Assembly (NCBI RefSeq): GCF_026788005.1
Contig: NZ_JABEPE010000017.1
Location: 19,649 to 83,648, forward strand
DNA length: 64,000 nt
Source: Alteromonas sp. a30
GTDB lineage: Bacteria > Pseudomonadota > Gammaproteobacteria > Enterobacterales > Alteromonadaceae
Direction of reading: 5' to 3'
Shown here: in pieces, positions 43,787 through 54,393 of the stretch
Layout of the letters: each line of letters starts with the position of its first letter
How positions within the stretch are numbered: position 1 is the stretch's first letter
Translations under genes and position numbers: made by a program
Notes under the pieces: generated by a model
What the model saw: only the letters and a program-made list of their open reading frames with translations
Database searches by the model: none
What the model was told of the DNA's origin: nothing

Positions 43787-43907
43787 AAATGTAAAATGCA
43801 TTAGAATTTGCGTCAAGCTTTTAAATTGGTAAATTTGACTGTAGGGCGATTACCTATAAAATTCCTGTCTGGAATTTTTAACGATTAAAATAGCAAACGG
43901 GCAAACA

Positions 43908-44246
43908 ATGACTGAATGGAACGGTAAGTATATCTATCCGTATGCTGAGCACGGTAAGAAAAGCGAGCAAGTTAAGAAGATCACGGTCTCAATTCCATTG
44001 AACGTGCTAAAAGTGCTAACTGATGAGCGCACCCGACGACAAATTAATAATTTACGTCATGCAACCAACTCAGAATTACTTTGCGAGGCGTTTCTGCATG
44101 CCTTTACAGGACAACCTCTTCCTGACGATGATGATTTAAGGAAAGATAACCCTCACAAGCTGCCCAAAATTGCTAGAGAATTGTTGGCTAGTGAAGAGGC
44201 GGCCTCTAACGGAAATGACGAAATCGACGACGAAAAAGAAAACTAA
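43908..44246 (+). CDS. metJ: Methionine repressor MetJ
   Basis: 112 residues; the first 80 are nearly identical to E. coli MetJ: '[18 protein letters not shown]' (the beta-ribbon that reads met boxes) and '[20 protein letters not shown]'. It binds S-adenosylmethionine as corepressor. The C-terminal 25 residues are acidic and unlike the enteric tail. It is divergent from metF with the operator between. Confidence 0.98.
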   Translation: MTEWNGKYIYPYAEHGKKSEQVKKITVSIPLNVLKVLTDERTRRQINNLRHATNSELLCEAFLHAFTGQPLPDDDDLRKDNPHKLPKIARELLASEEAASNGNDEIDDEKEN

Positions 44247-44368
44247 TTCGTCCTGCAAACCCAAATACAAAGAAGCACGCCCAACTGAACGTGCTTCGTC
44301 TGTTATAGCGGCAAACCTAATTAACAAACACAGATATCGAATTCGCTAAATACTTGTTCCAAACTATC

Positions 44369-44477
44369 AGTCATCTGTAGAGAGTTAAGCGTAGCCCCTC
44401 AGCCGCAGAAAAGCGGCTGTGGAACCTACATGGAAGCATCCACAGCCAGTTTGCGATAAATCTATACGGGTGGCCGA
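44369..44477. repeat. MITE-like repeat, copy 5 (inverted, degenerate)
   Basis: In reverse orientation relative to the copies at 3.8-10.5 kb. The left end AGTCATCTGTAGAGA (44369-44383) is followed by 'GTTAAGCGTAGCCCCTCAG', 'CCGCAGAAAAGCGG' and 'TTTGCGATAAATCTATACGG'. These are the complements of the interior and opposite end of copies 1 and 4. The right end is eroded. It lies between convergent metJ and pepQ. Confidence 0.7.
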
Positions 44478-44510
44478 CAATTAAACACAGTTATTTAAAT
44501 ATCTAATTCC

Positions 44511-45836
<1,326 letters not shown>

Positions 45837-45934
45837 TTATCCATTTGTTAAAGTTGGTTAAAAGCAGCCTCTATGATAGAGGCTGATGCCAAGTGAATCA
45901 AAGTCAGTCGGGATGAAAAGAGGAAAAGTCTCGT

Positions 45935-47887
45935 TTAGAAGGAGCCTAACTCGGGAATACGCATATTACTGTACTCTAAGAACAAGTTTTTGTTTCTGCC
46001 GAGTCTTGAGGCGTATATTTGTTTGTACGCCATTACCGCTTTCACATAGCTACGCGTTTCTTTGTAGGGAATGGTTTCAATCCAAATGTCCATTGGCATA
46101 CCAGTACGTTCTGGCAACCAATCTTTTACACGCCGCCAACCGGCATTATACGCCGCAGTCGCTAACACTGGATTATCATTCATTTTATCCATTAAATAGC
46201 GCAGATAACGCGTACCCAGTTGAACATTAAACTCAGGATCATATAGTGCCGTTAGTTGAACACGGCTCTTTTCTAAATAGCGAGCCGTTCCCGGCATCAA
46301 CTGCATCAACCCTCGAGCACCGGCTCCTGAATACGCGTCCGTCATAAATGAACTTTCTCGCCGTGTAATGGCAAATGCCCACTCAGGTGAAATCGCATTA
46401 GCTTTGGCACTTTTGGATAGCGCTTCACGATAAGCCAGTGGAAAACGACGCGACACATCATTCATATACCCCGACTGTGCGAAGGTACGAATAGCTTGAT
46501 GGTGCCATCCCCAACTGTCTGCCAATACACCGGCTATAGCCTGTTGTTCACTATTTAATTCTGATAACAAAAAGCGCCATTCTCTTCTTGCACTTGTCAT
46601 TCGTTTTATTTTGATAAATTCATAAGCGCGGCGCGCGGCGGGGTGATTAGCAACGACAGAAAGCTCAAGCTCAGTATACTCAATGGGTTGGTCGACCAAC
46701 GAAGGCGCTTTACCTAACTTACCACTCGCCATGAAGCCATAGTAATTACGCTCTCCCGACAAAGTATCTAACGTCAATTTAGCCTTGTTAGACGCTTTTA
46801 ATTCGCCGTATGAACGTGCAGCCCAATATCTGAACTGCTCATCTTTACTCACTTCTTCAGGCGCAGTTTCAACAACCCCTACAGCCTTACCCCAATCTTG
46901 TTGACGTAAAACATGGGCTAGATGCCAACGGAATATTTCTTTATCTTCAGTATGGGCTGACGCCTTTTCTAGCCAAGGCCCTGCTTGCTCATGGTTTTTT
47001 AATGCTAACCCCACCGCAAACTTTTCGGCTATGGCTTGCTTTTGCTCAGCGTTAAACGGGAATCGTGATTTCAATTTTTCCCAACTTTTTAAAGCGAGGT
47101 CTCGATCTCGCCAAATTAATCGCTTAAGGCCATAAGTTAGAATATCAGCCTCTTTCGTTGGATTAATTCCGGGGAAACGGGAAACGCGGCTAACATAGCT
47201 TGGAGAACGCCTGACTTTTAACCAAAGATCAGCAAGATAGTGCATATCTTGTGGCAATAATTTCTTTAGGTAAGGGATAAGTGTGTGTTTGCCGCCATCT
47301 GCCGCTAAGATTAAACGCTGGTAGACCATTTCATGGGTTCTTCTACCGGCCTTCTCCCAGATTGAAAATAACTTATCACAGGCTTTAGGCTGCGATTCGC
47401 CTACAAGCCAAAGTTTGTCGACTTCGTCGAGTACCGCTTGCTTTTGTTTTGGATCTTGTATTTTGAACCGCAACAGATGGCACTGTAATTCTTCATTGCC
47501 AATGTCACGATAAAAGTGCTTATAAAGCTGACTTTGACCCTGCTTAGCTAAATACTTAAGCCACTTTATTCTGAGCGGATTGTCTAAAGGGGAGCCTTCA
47601 TGTTCGGTTAAAAACCTTTCAATTCTCTCCTTGTTTGAAAGAAAAGGGTAACGCATCAAGGTCTTAAGCTCCACATAAGGGTAAAGAGGGTAGCCCTCAA
47701 GCTTACTCTTTAAAAACCTAAACTCGTTACTATTGGGACTGTGCGCAATAGACTCCGCGCGGCTAAACCACTTTCTTAGCTGTTGAAGGTCCTGCTCAGA
47801 AGATTGTTGTTGTTCCGCAGCATAGGAATAAGCACTAAAAGAAAAACAAGCAACAAGTAGGGTTAAACTCCAGTGTCTGATTGCCAT
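45935..47887 (-). CDS. slt: Soluble lytic murein transglycosylase
   Basis: 650 residues, near E. coli Slt70. A signal peptide ends 'SAYSYA'. Then comes the alpha-helical U-shaped superhelix (about 30-450) and a C-terminal lysozyme-like domain with catalytic Glu in 'AFAITRRESSFMTDAYSGAG', 'ARGLMQLMPGTA' and 'AAYNAGWRRVKDWL'. It cleaves peptidoglycan to anhydromuropeptides in the periplasm. GAGG is 5 bases before the ATG. trpR, the usual neighbour in enterics, is absent. Confidence 0.95.
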   Translation of the reverse strand: MAIRHWSLTLLVACFSFSAYSYAAEQQQSSEQDLQQLRKWFSRAESIAHSPNSNEFRFLKSKLEGYPLYPYVELKTLMRYPFLSNKERIERFLTEHEGSPLDNPLRIKWLKYLAKQGQSQLYKHFYRDIGNEELQCHLLRFKIQDPKQKQAVLDEVDKLWLVGESQPKACDKLFSIWEKAGRRTHEMVYQRLILAADGGKHTLIPYLKKLLPQDMHYLADLWLKVRRSPSYVSRVSRFPGINPTKEADILTYGLKRLIWRDRDLALKSWEKLKSRFPFNAEQKQAIAEKFAVGLALKNHEQAGPWLEKASAHTEDKEIFRWHLAHVLRQQDWGKAVGVVETAPEEVSKDEQFRYWAARSYGELKASNKAKLTLDTLSGERNYYGFMASGKLGKAPSLVDQPIEYTELELSVVANHPAARRAYEFIKIKRMTSARREWRFLLSELNSEQQAIAGVLADSWGWHHQAIRTFAQSGYMNDVSRRFPLAYREALSKSAKANAISPEWAFAITRRESSFMTDAYSGAGARGLMQLMPGTARYLEKSRVQLTALYDPEFNVQLGTRYLRYLMDKMNDNPVLATAAYNAGWRRVKDWLPERTGMPMDIWIETIPYKETRSYVKAVMAYKQIYASRLGRNKNLFLEYSNMRIPELGSF

Positions 47888-48419
47888 AATTGCCTCGTAG
47901 AAGATATGTCATCAAACATAAGTATTTCTAAATCAAGATGCAAGGTTCCTACGTCCTTAGCGCCAAATAATCCAACCCACTAAACCCCGCCTCGTTACAA
48001 GCATCACTTATAGTTATATTTGAGTATACGCTTTTTCGTAAATCAAAATCTCAATGACTCATTTAATTACCAACCAAATTGTTTTTATTTTGTTAAAGAG
48101 GATACTTTTTGGCCTTTTAATTTAACTAAATCGCCTATTTTTTATATAAATAGAGCATTAACCGTTTAATAACCACCTTTTACTAATTTTATTATCTTTA
48201 TTATTCAAAGCGTTAAATTCTGTCGGATAATTCATAATACTTGTCGGACTTTTCATAACACTTAATTCTAAAAAACGCTAAATTAAAGCCATTATGAAAT
48301 GCTAATCAGTGATTCTTGTTCAAATAAATCAGCTTTAGACTCAGCGAAAACTCATAATATCCAGCAATAACACTCTGTGTTTTAGGTATTTATTTTCATT
48401 CAGAAATAAGAGATAGCGA
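47888..48419. other. Intergenic region with a direct-repeat pair
   Basis: About 530 AT-rich bases between divergent slt and the secreted-protein gene. The only structure is a pair of 21-base direct repeats at 48221-48263. No gene seen. Confidence 0.4.
48221..48263. repeat. TGTCGGA direct-repeat pair, upstream
   Basis: TGTCGGATAATTCATAATAC at 48221 and TGTCGGACTTTTCATAACAC at 48242 are spaced exactly 21 bases, two helical turns. A similar pair is at 49184-49222. The arrangement suggests tandem sites for a DNA-binding protein upstream of the gene at 48420. Confidence 0.6.
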
Positions 48420-48845
48420 ATGCGAACGCAAATATCTGCTTTAGCAGTATTCACAACGCTAGCAACTATGTCGGCTTCAGTAGATGCCGGACGCTATTTT
48501 ATTAACTTGTCACAAGTTGCCCCTGGAATTTATAACGGTGGAGGCCAGCGAGACCTTGCCACCAAAAGCTCTGATAACGCCAACAAAACGGCATCTAAGG
48601 AAAATTTCCATGCCAGTGCCACCGGTTATCGTGTTAAGGGATACCACACTGTGGAGATTATATGGAAAGGCGCAAAGTCTCGGTTGATAGACATATATAG
48701 AGAAGGGCAATTGATTAGCACAACTGCAAACTCAGGCAACTTTATTGATAGCCTCAATTCTAAATCGAAGGGTGTAAGCTACACCTACGAAATATGCGAA
48801 GCGAATACTAATCACTGCGCTAACCTTGTTACTTTTTCATTTTAA
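48420..48845 (+). CDS. Small secreted FN3-like domain protein
   Basis: 141 residues. A signal peptide (1-23, cleavage near 'SVDAGR') is followed from about residue 66 by 'SATGYRVKGYHTVEIIWKGA', 'VDIYREGQLI'-like 'IDIYREGQLISTTANSG', and a C-terminal 'YTYEICEANTNHCANLVTFS' with two Cys. This is the beta-sandwich tail seen at the C-terminus of secreted serine peptidases in marine gammaproteobacteria, here without any enzyme. It may be an adhesin, a substrate-binding module or a domain left from a lost protease. A terminator-like hairpin follows. Confidence 0.7.
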   Translation: MRTQISALAVFTTLATMSASVDAGRYFINLSQVAPGIYNGGGQRDLATKSSDNANKTASKENFHASATGYRVKGYHTVEIIWKGAKSRLIDIYREGQLISTTANSGNFIDSLNSKSKGVSYTYEICEANTNHCANLVTFSF

Positions 48846-48882
48846 TTTCCCTGAAACTTGTTCCAGTAGTTGCAAAACTACG

Positions 48883-48915
48883 GCGGGCTTTATGCCCGCT
48901 TCTCTCCTTTTTTAG
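48883..48915 (+). terminator. Terminator after the secreted FN3-like gene
   Basis: GCGGGC (48883-48888) / GCCCGC (48894-48899) with a TTTAT loop, followed by pyrimidine-rich TTCTCTCC and TTTTTT. It lies 38 bases past the stop. Confidence 0.65.
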
Positions 48916-49183
48916 TTTTTCATATTTTTAAAAATTTGAAGCGTTCAGGAAATATATTTCACAACGAAAGTTTAAACCACTGTTTTATATGAACTTTCTT
49001 TAAATAAATGTTTTTTTCAACAACTCAGGTTAGTTTTTTCTCCAGACAAGCGTTTTTCCTATCAAAAATACGACATAACAAGAAATATTCGCCATTTTAA
49101 TTTACCGTAAATTTAATAACCACTGTTCCCTTAAATGTTTTATTTATATTTATCAATATCTTAACAATGACAAAAACATGCTG

Positions 49184-49222
49184 TCGGAAAAATTCAAAAA
49201 GTTGTCGGCTCATTAGTAACAC
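49184..49222. repeat. TGTCGGA direct-repeat pair, downstream
   Basis: TGTCGGAAAAATTCA at 49184 and TGTCGGCTCATTAGTAACAC at 49203. They share the TGTCGG core and, in the second copy, the TAACACTT end of the pair at 48221-48263. The pair lies about 1 kb away on the other side of the secreted-protein gene. Confidence 0.5.
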
Positions 49223-49423
49223 TTTCTCGCTGAGATCCATAAACTAGGTCTCAACTTAGGCAGTCATACAGAATGACGCGATTAAGAAAAACAAAAAACA
49301 AATTGCGAGCATTCACCTAAGTTCACAATTCAATTCTATAGCCTGAATATATGGGCAAAATAACAAACGTGTTGAGGAAGTATAGGGATATACAAACTTA
49401 CTAAGCTTTACTTATCAATGCTA

Positions 49424-49459
49424 TTAAGGCTCCGTCTAGCCAACGGGGCCTTAACTATT
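49424..49459 (+). terminator. Terminator-like hairpin with no gene before it
   Basis: TTAAGGCTCCGT (49424-49435) / ACGGGGCCTTAA (49443-49454), 12 pairs including one G-T, then CTATTTTTA. No coding gene ends within 500 bases upstream on this strand, so it may end an unannotated transcript or protect the sigma-54 promoter downstream. Confidence 0.6.
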
Positions 49460-49555
49460 TTTACCCCCTGTAAAATCAATATTCGTCAATAAAACGGTAA
49501 GTTGGTTCTTTATGTACGACTTTTATCTATAACTCATCTACAGTTAACAAACCTG

Positions 49556-49570
49556 TGGCCTAACTCTTGC
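49556..49570 (+). promoter_or_regulatory. Sigma-54 promoter of the MMPL operon
   Basis: TGGCCTAACTCTTGC has the -24 GG and -12 GC exactly 10 bases apart and the TTGC of the consensus TGGCAC-N5-TTGCA. Predicted start of transcription is near 49582, about 36 bases before the ATG at 49618. Confidence 0.7.
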
Positions 49571-49617
49571 TTTCCTGACTTAACACTAAATCTAATGCCC
49601 TACATACCACGATAATA

Positions 49618-52176
49618 ATGAATAGCGCTGCTAAAATACTTGTGCATCTTTGTACTACCAAACCGAAGTTAATTTATTGGACTTTACTGATATTAACCCT
49701 TGGAATAGGTAGTCAAATTCCAAATATAAAAATCGACACAGATCCAGAGAATATGCTGGATGCAGCGCATCCTGAACGGGTTTTTCACAACAACGTCAAA
49801 CGTGACTTCAGTATGCATGATGCCATTGTTGTTGGTGCCATTAGCGCCCCCAGTACAAACGATTCAGGCATCTATAATCAACGATCATTAAAAGCGATAC
49901 ACGATCTTGTTGTGACAATTATGTCAATAGAAGGTGTGATTACATCTGACCTAATGGCACTTTCGACAGTTGATAACATTTCACAAGAGGAAGAAGGCGC
50001 TATTCGCTTTGAATGGATGATGCGAAATGCCCCCGTTAGCGAAGAAGAAGCGCTGCAAATTCGTGACAAAATTGCCCGACTCCCTTTGTTGTACGATACG
50101 CTTGTGTCACAAAATGATAGAGCTTCTGCCATTTATGTCCCAATTGAGGATAAAAATGAAACATATCGCATAGCAGAAACCATTCGCCAAGCTATCGAAA
50201 AGCTTGATTCGGAAGACCAATGGCACATAACGGGTTTACCTGTTGCTGAAGATCAATTCGGTTACGAGATGTTTGTGCAAATGGGCATTTCCGCACCTTT
50301 GGCTGGCTTGACCATTTTCATTCTTTTATTTGTGTTCTTTAGAAATTTCCCATTAATTATCTCGCCCATGATCGTAGCAATGTCTACCGTTATCGTAACA
50401 ATGGGCTTGCTCATTACCTTTGGTTTTACCGTTCACATTATGTCTTCCATGATTGCTATCTTCTTGATGCCAATTGCCGTCGTTGACTCTGTCCATATTC
50501 TCTCGGAATTCTCTGACCGTTATAAACCCGGAGAAAACCTGCCAAAAATTGTTGAAGAAGTCATCGGACATTTGTTTAAACCCATGCTTTACACCTCGGT
50601 AACATCATCAATTGGTTTCTTCTCATTGATGCTGACTCCTATTCCACCAGTACAGATATTTGGAGCCTTTGTCGGTTTTGGTATTTTGTTTGCGTTTGTG
50701 GTGACGATTACGTTCATCCCGGCCTATTTATCTCGCATGAGTGAAACGTCCTTAATTAAACTTCAAAAAGCGATTCACAAGGACGATAAGGGCTCCCGCA
50801 TCGCGCGGCTTGCTAAACAATTAGGCCACATTGCGAATCATCACCAAGGAAGATTACTAAGTGTATTTGCGTTAATATTCGTTATCTCGGCATGGGGCGT
50901 TTCTCAAATAAAAATTAACGACAACCCCGTTCGTTGGTTTAAAGAAGGGCATGAGATCCGCGTTGCAGATAAAGTATTAAATGAAAACTTTGCCGGTACT
51001 TATGACGCTTACATTGTTCTGACAGATGAAACATCCCTTCCCGGTGGTGCTACGCTGTTAAACCAAGCATCTCCCATTCCTCAAACGTTGAGCAGCTGGT
51101 ATCAAAACGCCCTTGATACATTAGATAACACCGATGCTTCAGAGCAGCTTTTACAGCTAACTTCACTAATTGATGAGCAGCTTTTTACATCCGAGTCAGA
51201 TGAAGCAATCCAGTGGCTAGAATCTCTTTTAGCAAATGTAGAGCGCATAGCCAGTGAATCGAAACGTTTTCAGTCGCCACAGATACTGCATTACATTAGC
51301 GAATTACAAACTTATTTAGGCAATACAGGATTGGTGGGTAAATCCAATTCGTTATCAGATGTGGTTAAAGTCGTTAACCGAGAACTGCATACAGGTGAAA
51401 ACAAAGACTATCAAATTCCCGACACACCAGCCGCTGTCGCACAAACGCTTTTGCAATATCAATCTTCACATAGGCCACAGGATTTATGGCATTTCGTGAC
51501 CCCAGACTACCGCTCCACACTAATATGGTTACAGCTTACCAGTGGCGACAATCAGGATATGAGCAAAGTTGTTCAGCAAGTCGACGATTATGTCGCCTCA
51601 CACCCCTTACCTGAAGGCGTAAAGCTGGGTTGGGCGGGAAAAGCCTACTTGAATGTGGTTTGGCAGGAAAATATGGTCGAAGGCATGTTAGGCAGCTTAC
51701 TTAGTGCATTTATCATCGTATTCTTTATGATGATCATTCTATTCCGTTCACTGGTGTTCGGCGTATTAGCCATGCTGCCGCTCACTATTACCATTACCTT
51801 TATTTACGGCTTAATTGGTATTGTGGGTAAAGACTACGATATGCCAATCGCCGTGTTATCAGCACTTACATTAGGTTTATCAGTGGACTTTGCAATTCAC
51901 TTTTTAGAAAGAACACGCGCGGTTTACAAACAAACACAAGACATTAACCAAACCTTTAGCCTCATGTTTGATGAACCTGCAACCGCAATCGGTCGAAATG
52001 CGTTGGTGATTGCATTAGGTTTTACGCCTCTATTACTCGCTCCACTTGTTCCCTACATAACCGTTGGCTTTTTCCTTGCGAGTATCATGGCCGTGTCAGC
52101 CCTTGTTACTTTGCTGGTTCTACCCGCGATGATGACTAAGCTACAGCGCTTTGTATTTAAGCCCGAAACAAAATAA
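49618..52176 (+). CDS. MMPL/RND-family transporter
   Basis: 852 residues. The topology is RND-like: one N-terminal helix, a periplasmic domain, five to six helices (about 215-390), a second helix and periplasmic domain, then the last helix bundle (about 690-840). Signatures: 'IDTDPENMLDAAHPER', 'PIAVVDSVHILSEFSDRY' and 'LTLGLSVDFAIHFLERTR', with charged residues in the fourth helix of each repeat. MMPL proteins export lipids or hydrophobic molecules using proton flow. It is followed after 12 bases by a LolA-like gene and then an outer-membrane barrel gene, so the three probably form one envelope-spanning route. Confidence 0.88.
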   Translation: MNSAAKILVHLCTTKPKLIYWTLLILTLGIGSQIPNIKIDTDPENMLDAAHPERVFHNNVKRDFSMHDAIVVGAISAPSTNDSGIYNQRSLKAIHDLVVTIMSIEGVITSDLMALSTVDNISQEEEGAIRFEWMMRNAPVSEEEALQIRDKIARLPLLYDTLVSQNDRASAIYVPIEDKNETYRIAETIRQAIEKLDSEDQWHITGLPVAEDQFGYEMFVQMGISAPLAGLTIFILLFVFFRNFPLIISPMIVAMSTVIVTMGLLITFGFTVHIMSSMIAIFLMPIAVVDSVHILSEFSDRYKPGENLPKIVEEVIGHLFKPMLYTSVTSSIGFFSLMLTPIPPVQIFGAFVGFGILFAFVVTITFIPAYLSRMSETSLIKLQKAIHKDDKGSRIARLAKQLGHIANHHQGRLLSVFALIFVISAWGVSQIKINDNPVRWFKEGHEIRVADKVLNENFAGTYDAYIVLTDETSLPGGATLLNQASPIPQTLSSWYQNALDTLDNTDASEQLLQLTSLIDEQLFTSESDEAIQWLESLLANVERIASESKRFQSPQILHYISELQTYLGNTGLVGKSNSLSDVVKVVNRELHTGENKDYQIPDTPAAVAQTLLQYQSSHRPQDLWHFVTPDYRSTLIWLQLTSGDNQDMSKVVQQVDDYVASHPLPEGVKLGWAGKAYLNVVWQENMVEGMLGSLLSAFIIVFFMMIILFRSLVFGVLAMLPLTITITFIYGLIGIVGKDYDMPIAVLSALTLGLSVDFAIHFLERTRAVYKQTQDINQTFSLMFDEPATAIGRNALVIALGFTPLLLAPLVPYITVGFFLASIMAVSALVTLLVLPAMMTKLQRFVFKPETK

Positions 52177-52188
52177 GGAATGCCGATC

Positions 52189-52989
52189 ATGAAAAAATCG
52201 TTTTTAGCGCTCATAACTTTTACAGGGTTGGCTTTAACCAGCACTTGGGTCTCTGCGAAAACAGAGATTAATGTCCAAAACATTATTGAAAAAGCAGAAA
52301 TGGCGTCGTTTTATGCAGGAGATGATGGTCGTGCGGAAGCACTGATGATGATTGTCGATGCACAAGGACGCAAACAAATGCGTAAGTTCACTATTTTAAG
52401 GAAAGACATTGAAGATCAAGGCGACCAAAAATTTATGGTGTTTTTCTCTCGTCCAACGGATGTAAAAAACACCGTATTCAGGGTAGAGAAACACGTAGCG
52501 CTGGAACAAGATGATGATCGTTGGCTGTATTTACCTGCGTTGGATTTGGTAAAACGTATTTCTGCGGGTGATAAACGCACCTCGTTTGTAGGCTCCCACT
52601 TTTTCTATGAAGATGTTTCTGGTCGCTCAATCACTGAAGATGACTTTTCTTTAGTAGAAGAAAATGATGCCTTTTATGTGCTTGATGCTAAACCAAAGAA
52701 GCCAGAAAGCGTGGAGTTCTCGCACTATCAGATCAAGATTGATAAAACGACTTTTCTGCCAATGAGCATCAATTTCTACAAGGGTGACAAACATTATCGC
52801 CAAGTGGAAACAGTAAAAGTCGAATCCATTTCTGGGTACCCAACAGTATTGCGTTCAAAAGTATCTGACTTAGAAACAGGCGGTTATACGCTCATGGAGT
52901 TCAGAAATGTAACTTATAATACCGGCGTACCTGATGAAGTATTTACGGAAAGAAGTTTACGCACTCCACCACAACAATGGTTGCAGTAA
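52189..52989 (+). CDS. Outer-membrane lipoprotein-sorting (LolA-like) periplasmic protein
   Basis: 266 residues. A signal peptide ends 'TWVSAK'. The mature part follows the 'outer membrane lipoprotein-sorting protein' family: 'AEALMMIVDAQGRKQMRKFT', 'RWLYLPALDLVKRISAGDKR' and 'SFVGSHFFYEDVSGRSITED'. The half-barrel LolA-like fold can carry lipid through the periplasm. ATG 52189 is preferred because AAGGA is 9 bases before it; ATG 52180 abuts that site. It is located between the transporter and barrel genes. Confidence 0.85.
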   Translation: MKKSFLALITFTGLALTSTWVSAKTEINVQNIIEKAEMASFYAGDDGRAEALMMIVDAQGRKQMRKFTILRKDIEDQGDQKFMVFFSRPTDVKNTVFRVEKHVALEQDDDRWLYLPALDLVKRISAGDKRTSFVGSHFFYEDVSGRSITEDDFSLVEENDAFYVLDAKPKKPESVEFSHYQIKIDKTTFLPMSINFYKGDKHYRQVETVKVESISGYPTVLRSKVSDLETGGYTLMEFRNVTYNTGVPDEVFTERSLRTPPQQWLQ

Positions 52990-53004
52990 AACGACATTCG
53001 CGCC

Positions 53005-54366
53005 ATGCAATTAAAAGAAAACTCACGCTTTAAAATAGCCACCTTAGTGCGAAATATAGCGCTATACAGCTTATTCACTGCAATGGTTAACGCACAAGAA
53101 TCACAGCAGGATGAGTGGGATTTAGATGCTTGGGACGCTATTGCAGAAAATGATTCCACATCAAACGTAAGCCCTATCACGGGTTTCGTGGAGCTAGCCT
53201 ATTCCCATCGTTTACAAACCGATCCGGTCCTCGATCGTCCACAAACGTTGGCTGACGCCCGAATGCAATTTCAATGGGATTATGCATTGCAAGCATCCCA
53301 GCTCAAAACCCGTGCCGACATTTACTATGACGGCGTCAAAAATAATACTGAATTACAAATTAGAGAGCTTGCATGGCAAGGTTCATTATCGCAATTGTCG
53401 ATTCTTGGCGAGCTTGGTCAGCATTTTGACGCAAAAGTTGGTCAACAAGTTCTGACTTGGGGCACAGGCGATTATCTCTTCCTAAACGATTTATTTCCTA
53501 AGGACTATCAATCTTTCTTTTCCGGGCGAGATGATGAATATTTAAAAGCACCGTCATTTGCCGCGAAATTATCTGGTTATTTTGATTGGGTAAATCTGGA
53601 TTTCGTTATTACCCCAAGGTTCACGCCCGACAACTTCATTAACGGTGAATATTATTCTTTCTTCAGCCCTGTTGTTGAAGCAAATATTGCTTCGGAATTC
53701 CATGTAGCTTCTGAAAACCGCCCAACGAGCCCTGAATATCACTTACGACTTCATAAGACCCTAGGAAGCCATGAACTTGCGTTTTATGGATACAAGGGTT
53801 ACTCACCGTTACCTTCCGCATCTGATTCCTTGGGCAGACCCAAGTTCACCGACATAAATGTTTACGGATTCAGTTTAGTCACCCCAATCGGCCCCGGCAT
53901 CGTTAAATTTGAGTATGCTTACCAAAACGCTTTAGAAGATACGTCGGGAGAAAACCCTTACATACCAAACTCAATGTCGAAGTATTTAGTGGGGTACGAG
54001 CAAGAGATCATCGCTAATTTAACAGGTTCGATCCAATGGTATACCGAAAGAACACAGGAGCATGGTCTTGCTTTAGCCAACAGTTTTTGGCCCCAGTTTG
54101 AACAGGAGAAAGTCCGAAATGTAGTGACAACTCAGCTAATTTATCGAGCGCTGAGACAAACGCTAACATTCAACTTATTCAATTTTTATTCCCCAAGCGA
54201 CGAGGATGGTTATCTACGTTTTAGAAGCACCTACAGCCCTGTGGATCAATGGAGCATTTCAGCGGGAGTGAATGTATTTTACGGAGATAAAAAACATACT
54301 TTTTTCAACCAGTTTGACGATGCCAGCAACGGATTTTTATCCTACCGCTATTACTACACCCTCTAA
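53005..54366 (+). CDS. Outer-membrane beta-barrel protein (DUF1302-like)
   Basis: 453 residues. A signal peptide ends 'MVNAQES'. An acidic N-terminal stretch ('DEWDLDAWDAIAEND') precedes a long run of alternating hydrophobic beta-strands ending in 'YRYYYTL', typical of a barrel. 'KVGQQVLTWGTGDYLFLNDL' resembles the 'GRQxVxWG' strand of DUF1302-type porins. It lies 15 bases after the LolA-like gene and probably is the outer-membrane exit or receiver of this operon. Confidence 0.75.
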   Translation: MQLKENSRFKIATLVRNIALYSLFTAMVNAQESQQDEWDLDAWDAIAENDSTSNVSPITGFVELAYSHRLQTDPVLDRPQTLADARMQFQWDYALQASQLKTRADIYYDGVKNNTELQIRELAWQGSLSQLSILGELGQHFDAKVGQQVLTWGTGDYLFLNDLFPKDYQSFFSGRDDEYLKAPSFAAKLSGYFDWVNLDFVITPRFTPDNFINGEYYSFFSPVVEANIASEFHVASENRPTSPEYHLRLHKTLGSHELAFYGYKGYSPLPSASDSLGRPKFTDINVYGFSLVTPIGPGIVKFEYAYQNALEDTSGENPYIPNSMSKYLVGYEQEIIANLTGSIQWYTERTQEHGLALANSFWPQFEQEKVRNVVTTQLIYRALRQTLTFNLFNFYSPSDEDGYLRFRSTYSPVDQWSISAGVNVFYGDKKHTFFNQFDDASNGFLSYRYYYTL

Positions 54367-54393
54367 ATTCAAACTTAATTTAATTCCTCATAA

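Larger units (their letters stand above)
48846..49617. other. Long intergenic region with hairpins and repeats
   Basis: About 770 bases without a gene. It holds a hairpin after the secreted-protein gene (48883-48899), the second TGTCGGA pair (49184-49222), a GTATA-GGGA-TATAC palindrome (49380-49393), a strong terminator-like hairpin (49424-49459) and a sigma-54 promoter (49556-49570). Confidence 0.5.

Noticed and set aside
49300..49460. Cyclic di-GMP riboswitch before the MMPL operon
   Set aside because: A 'GGGCAAAA' word looked suggestive, but the conserved GACGCAAAGCC core and receptor are missing.
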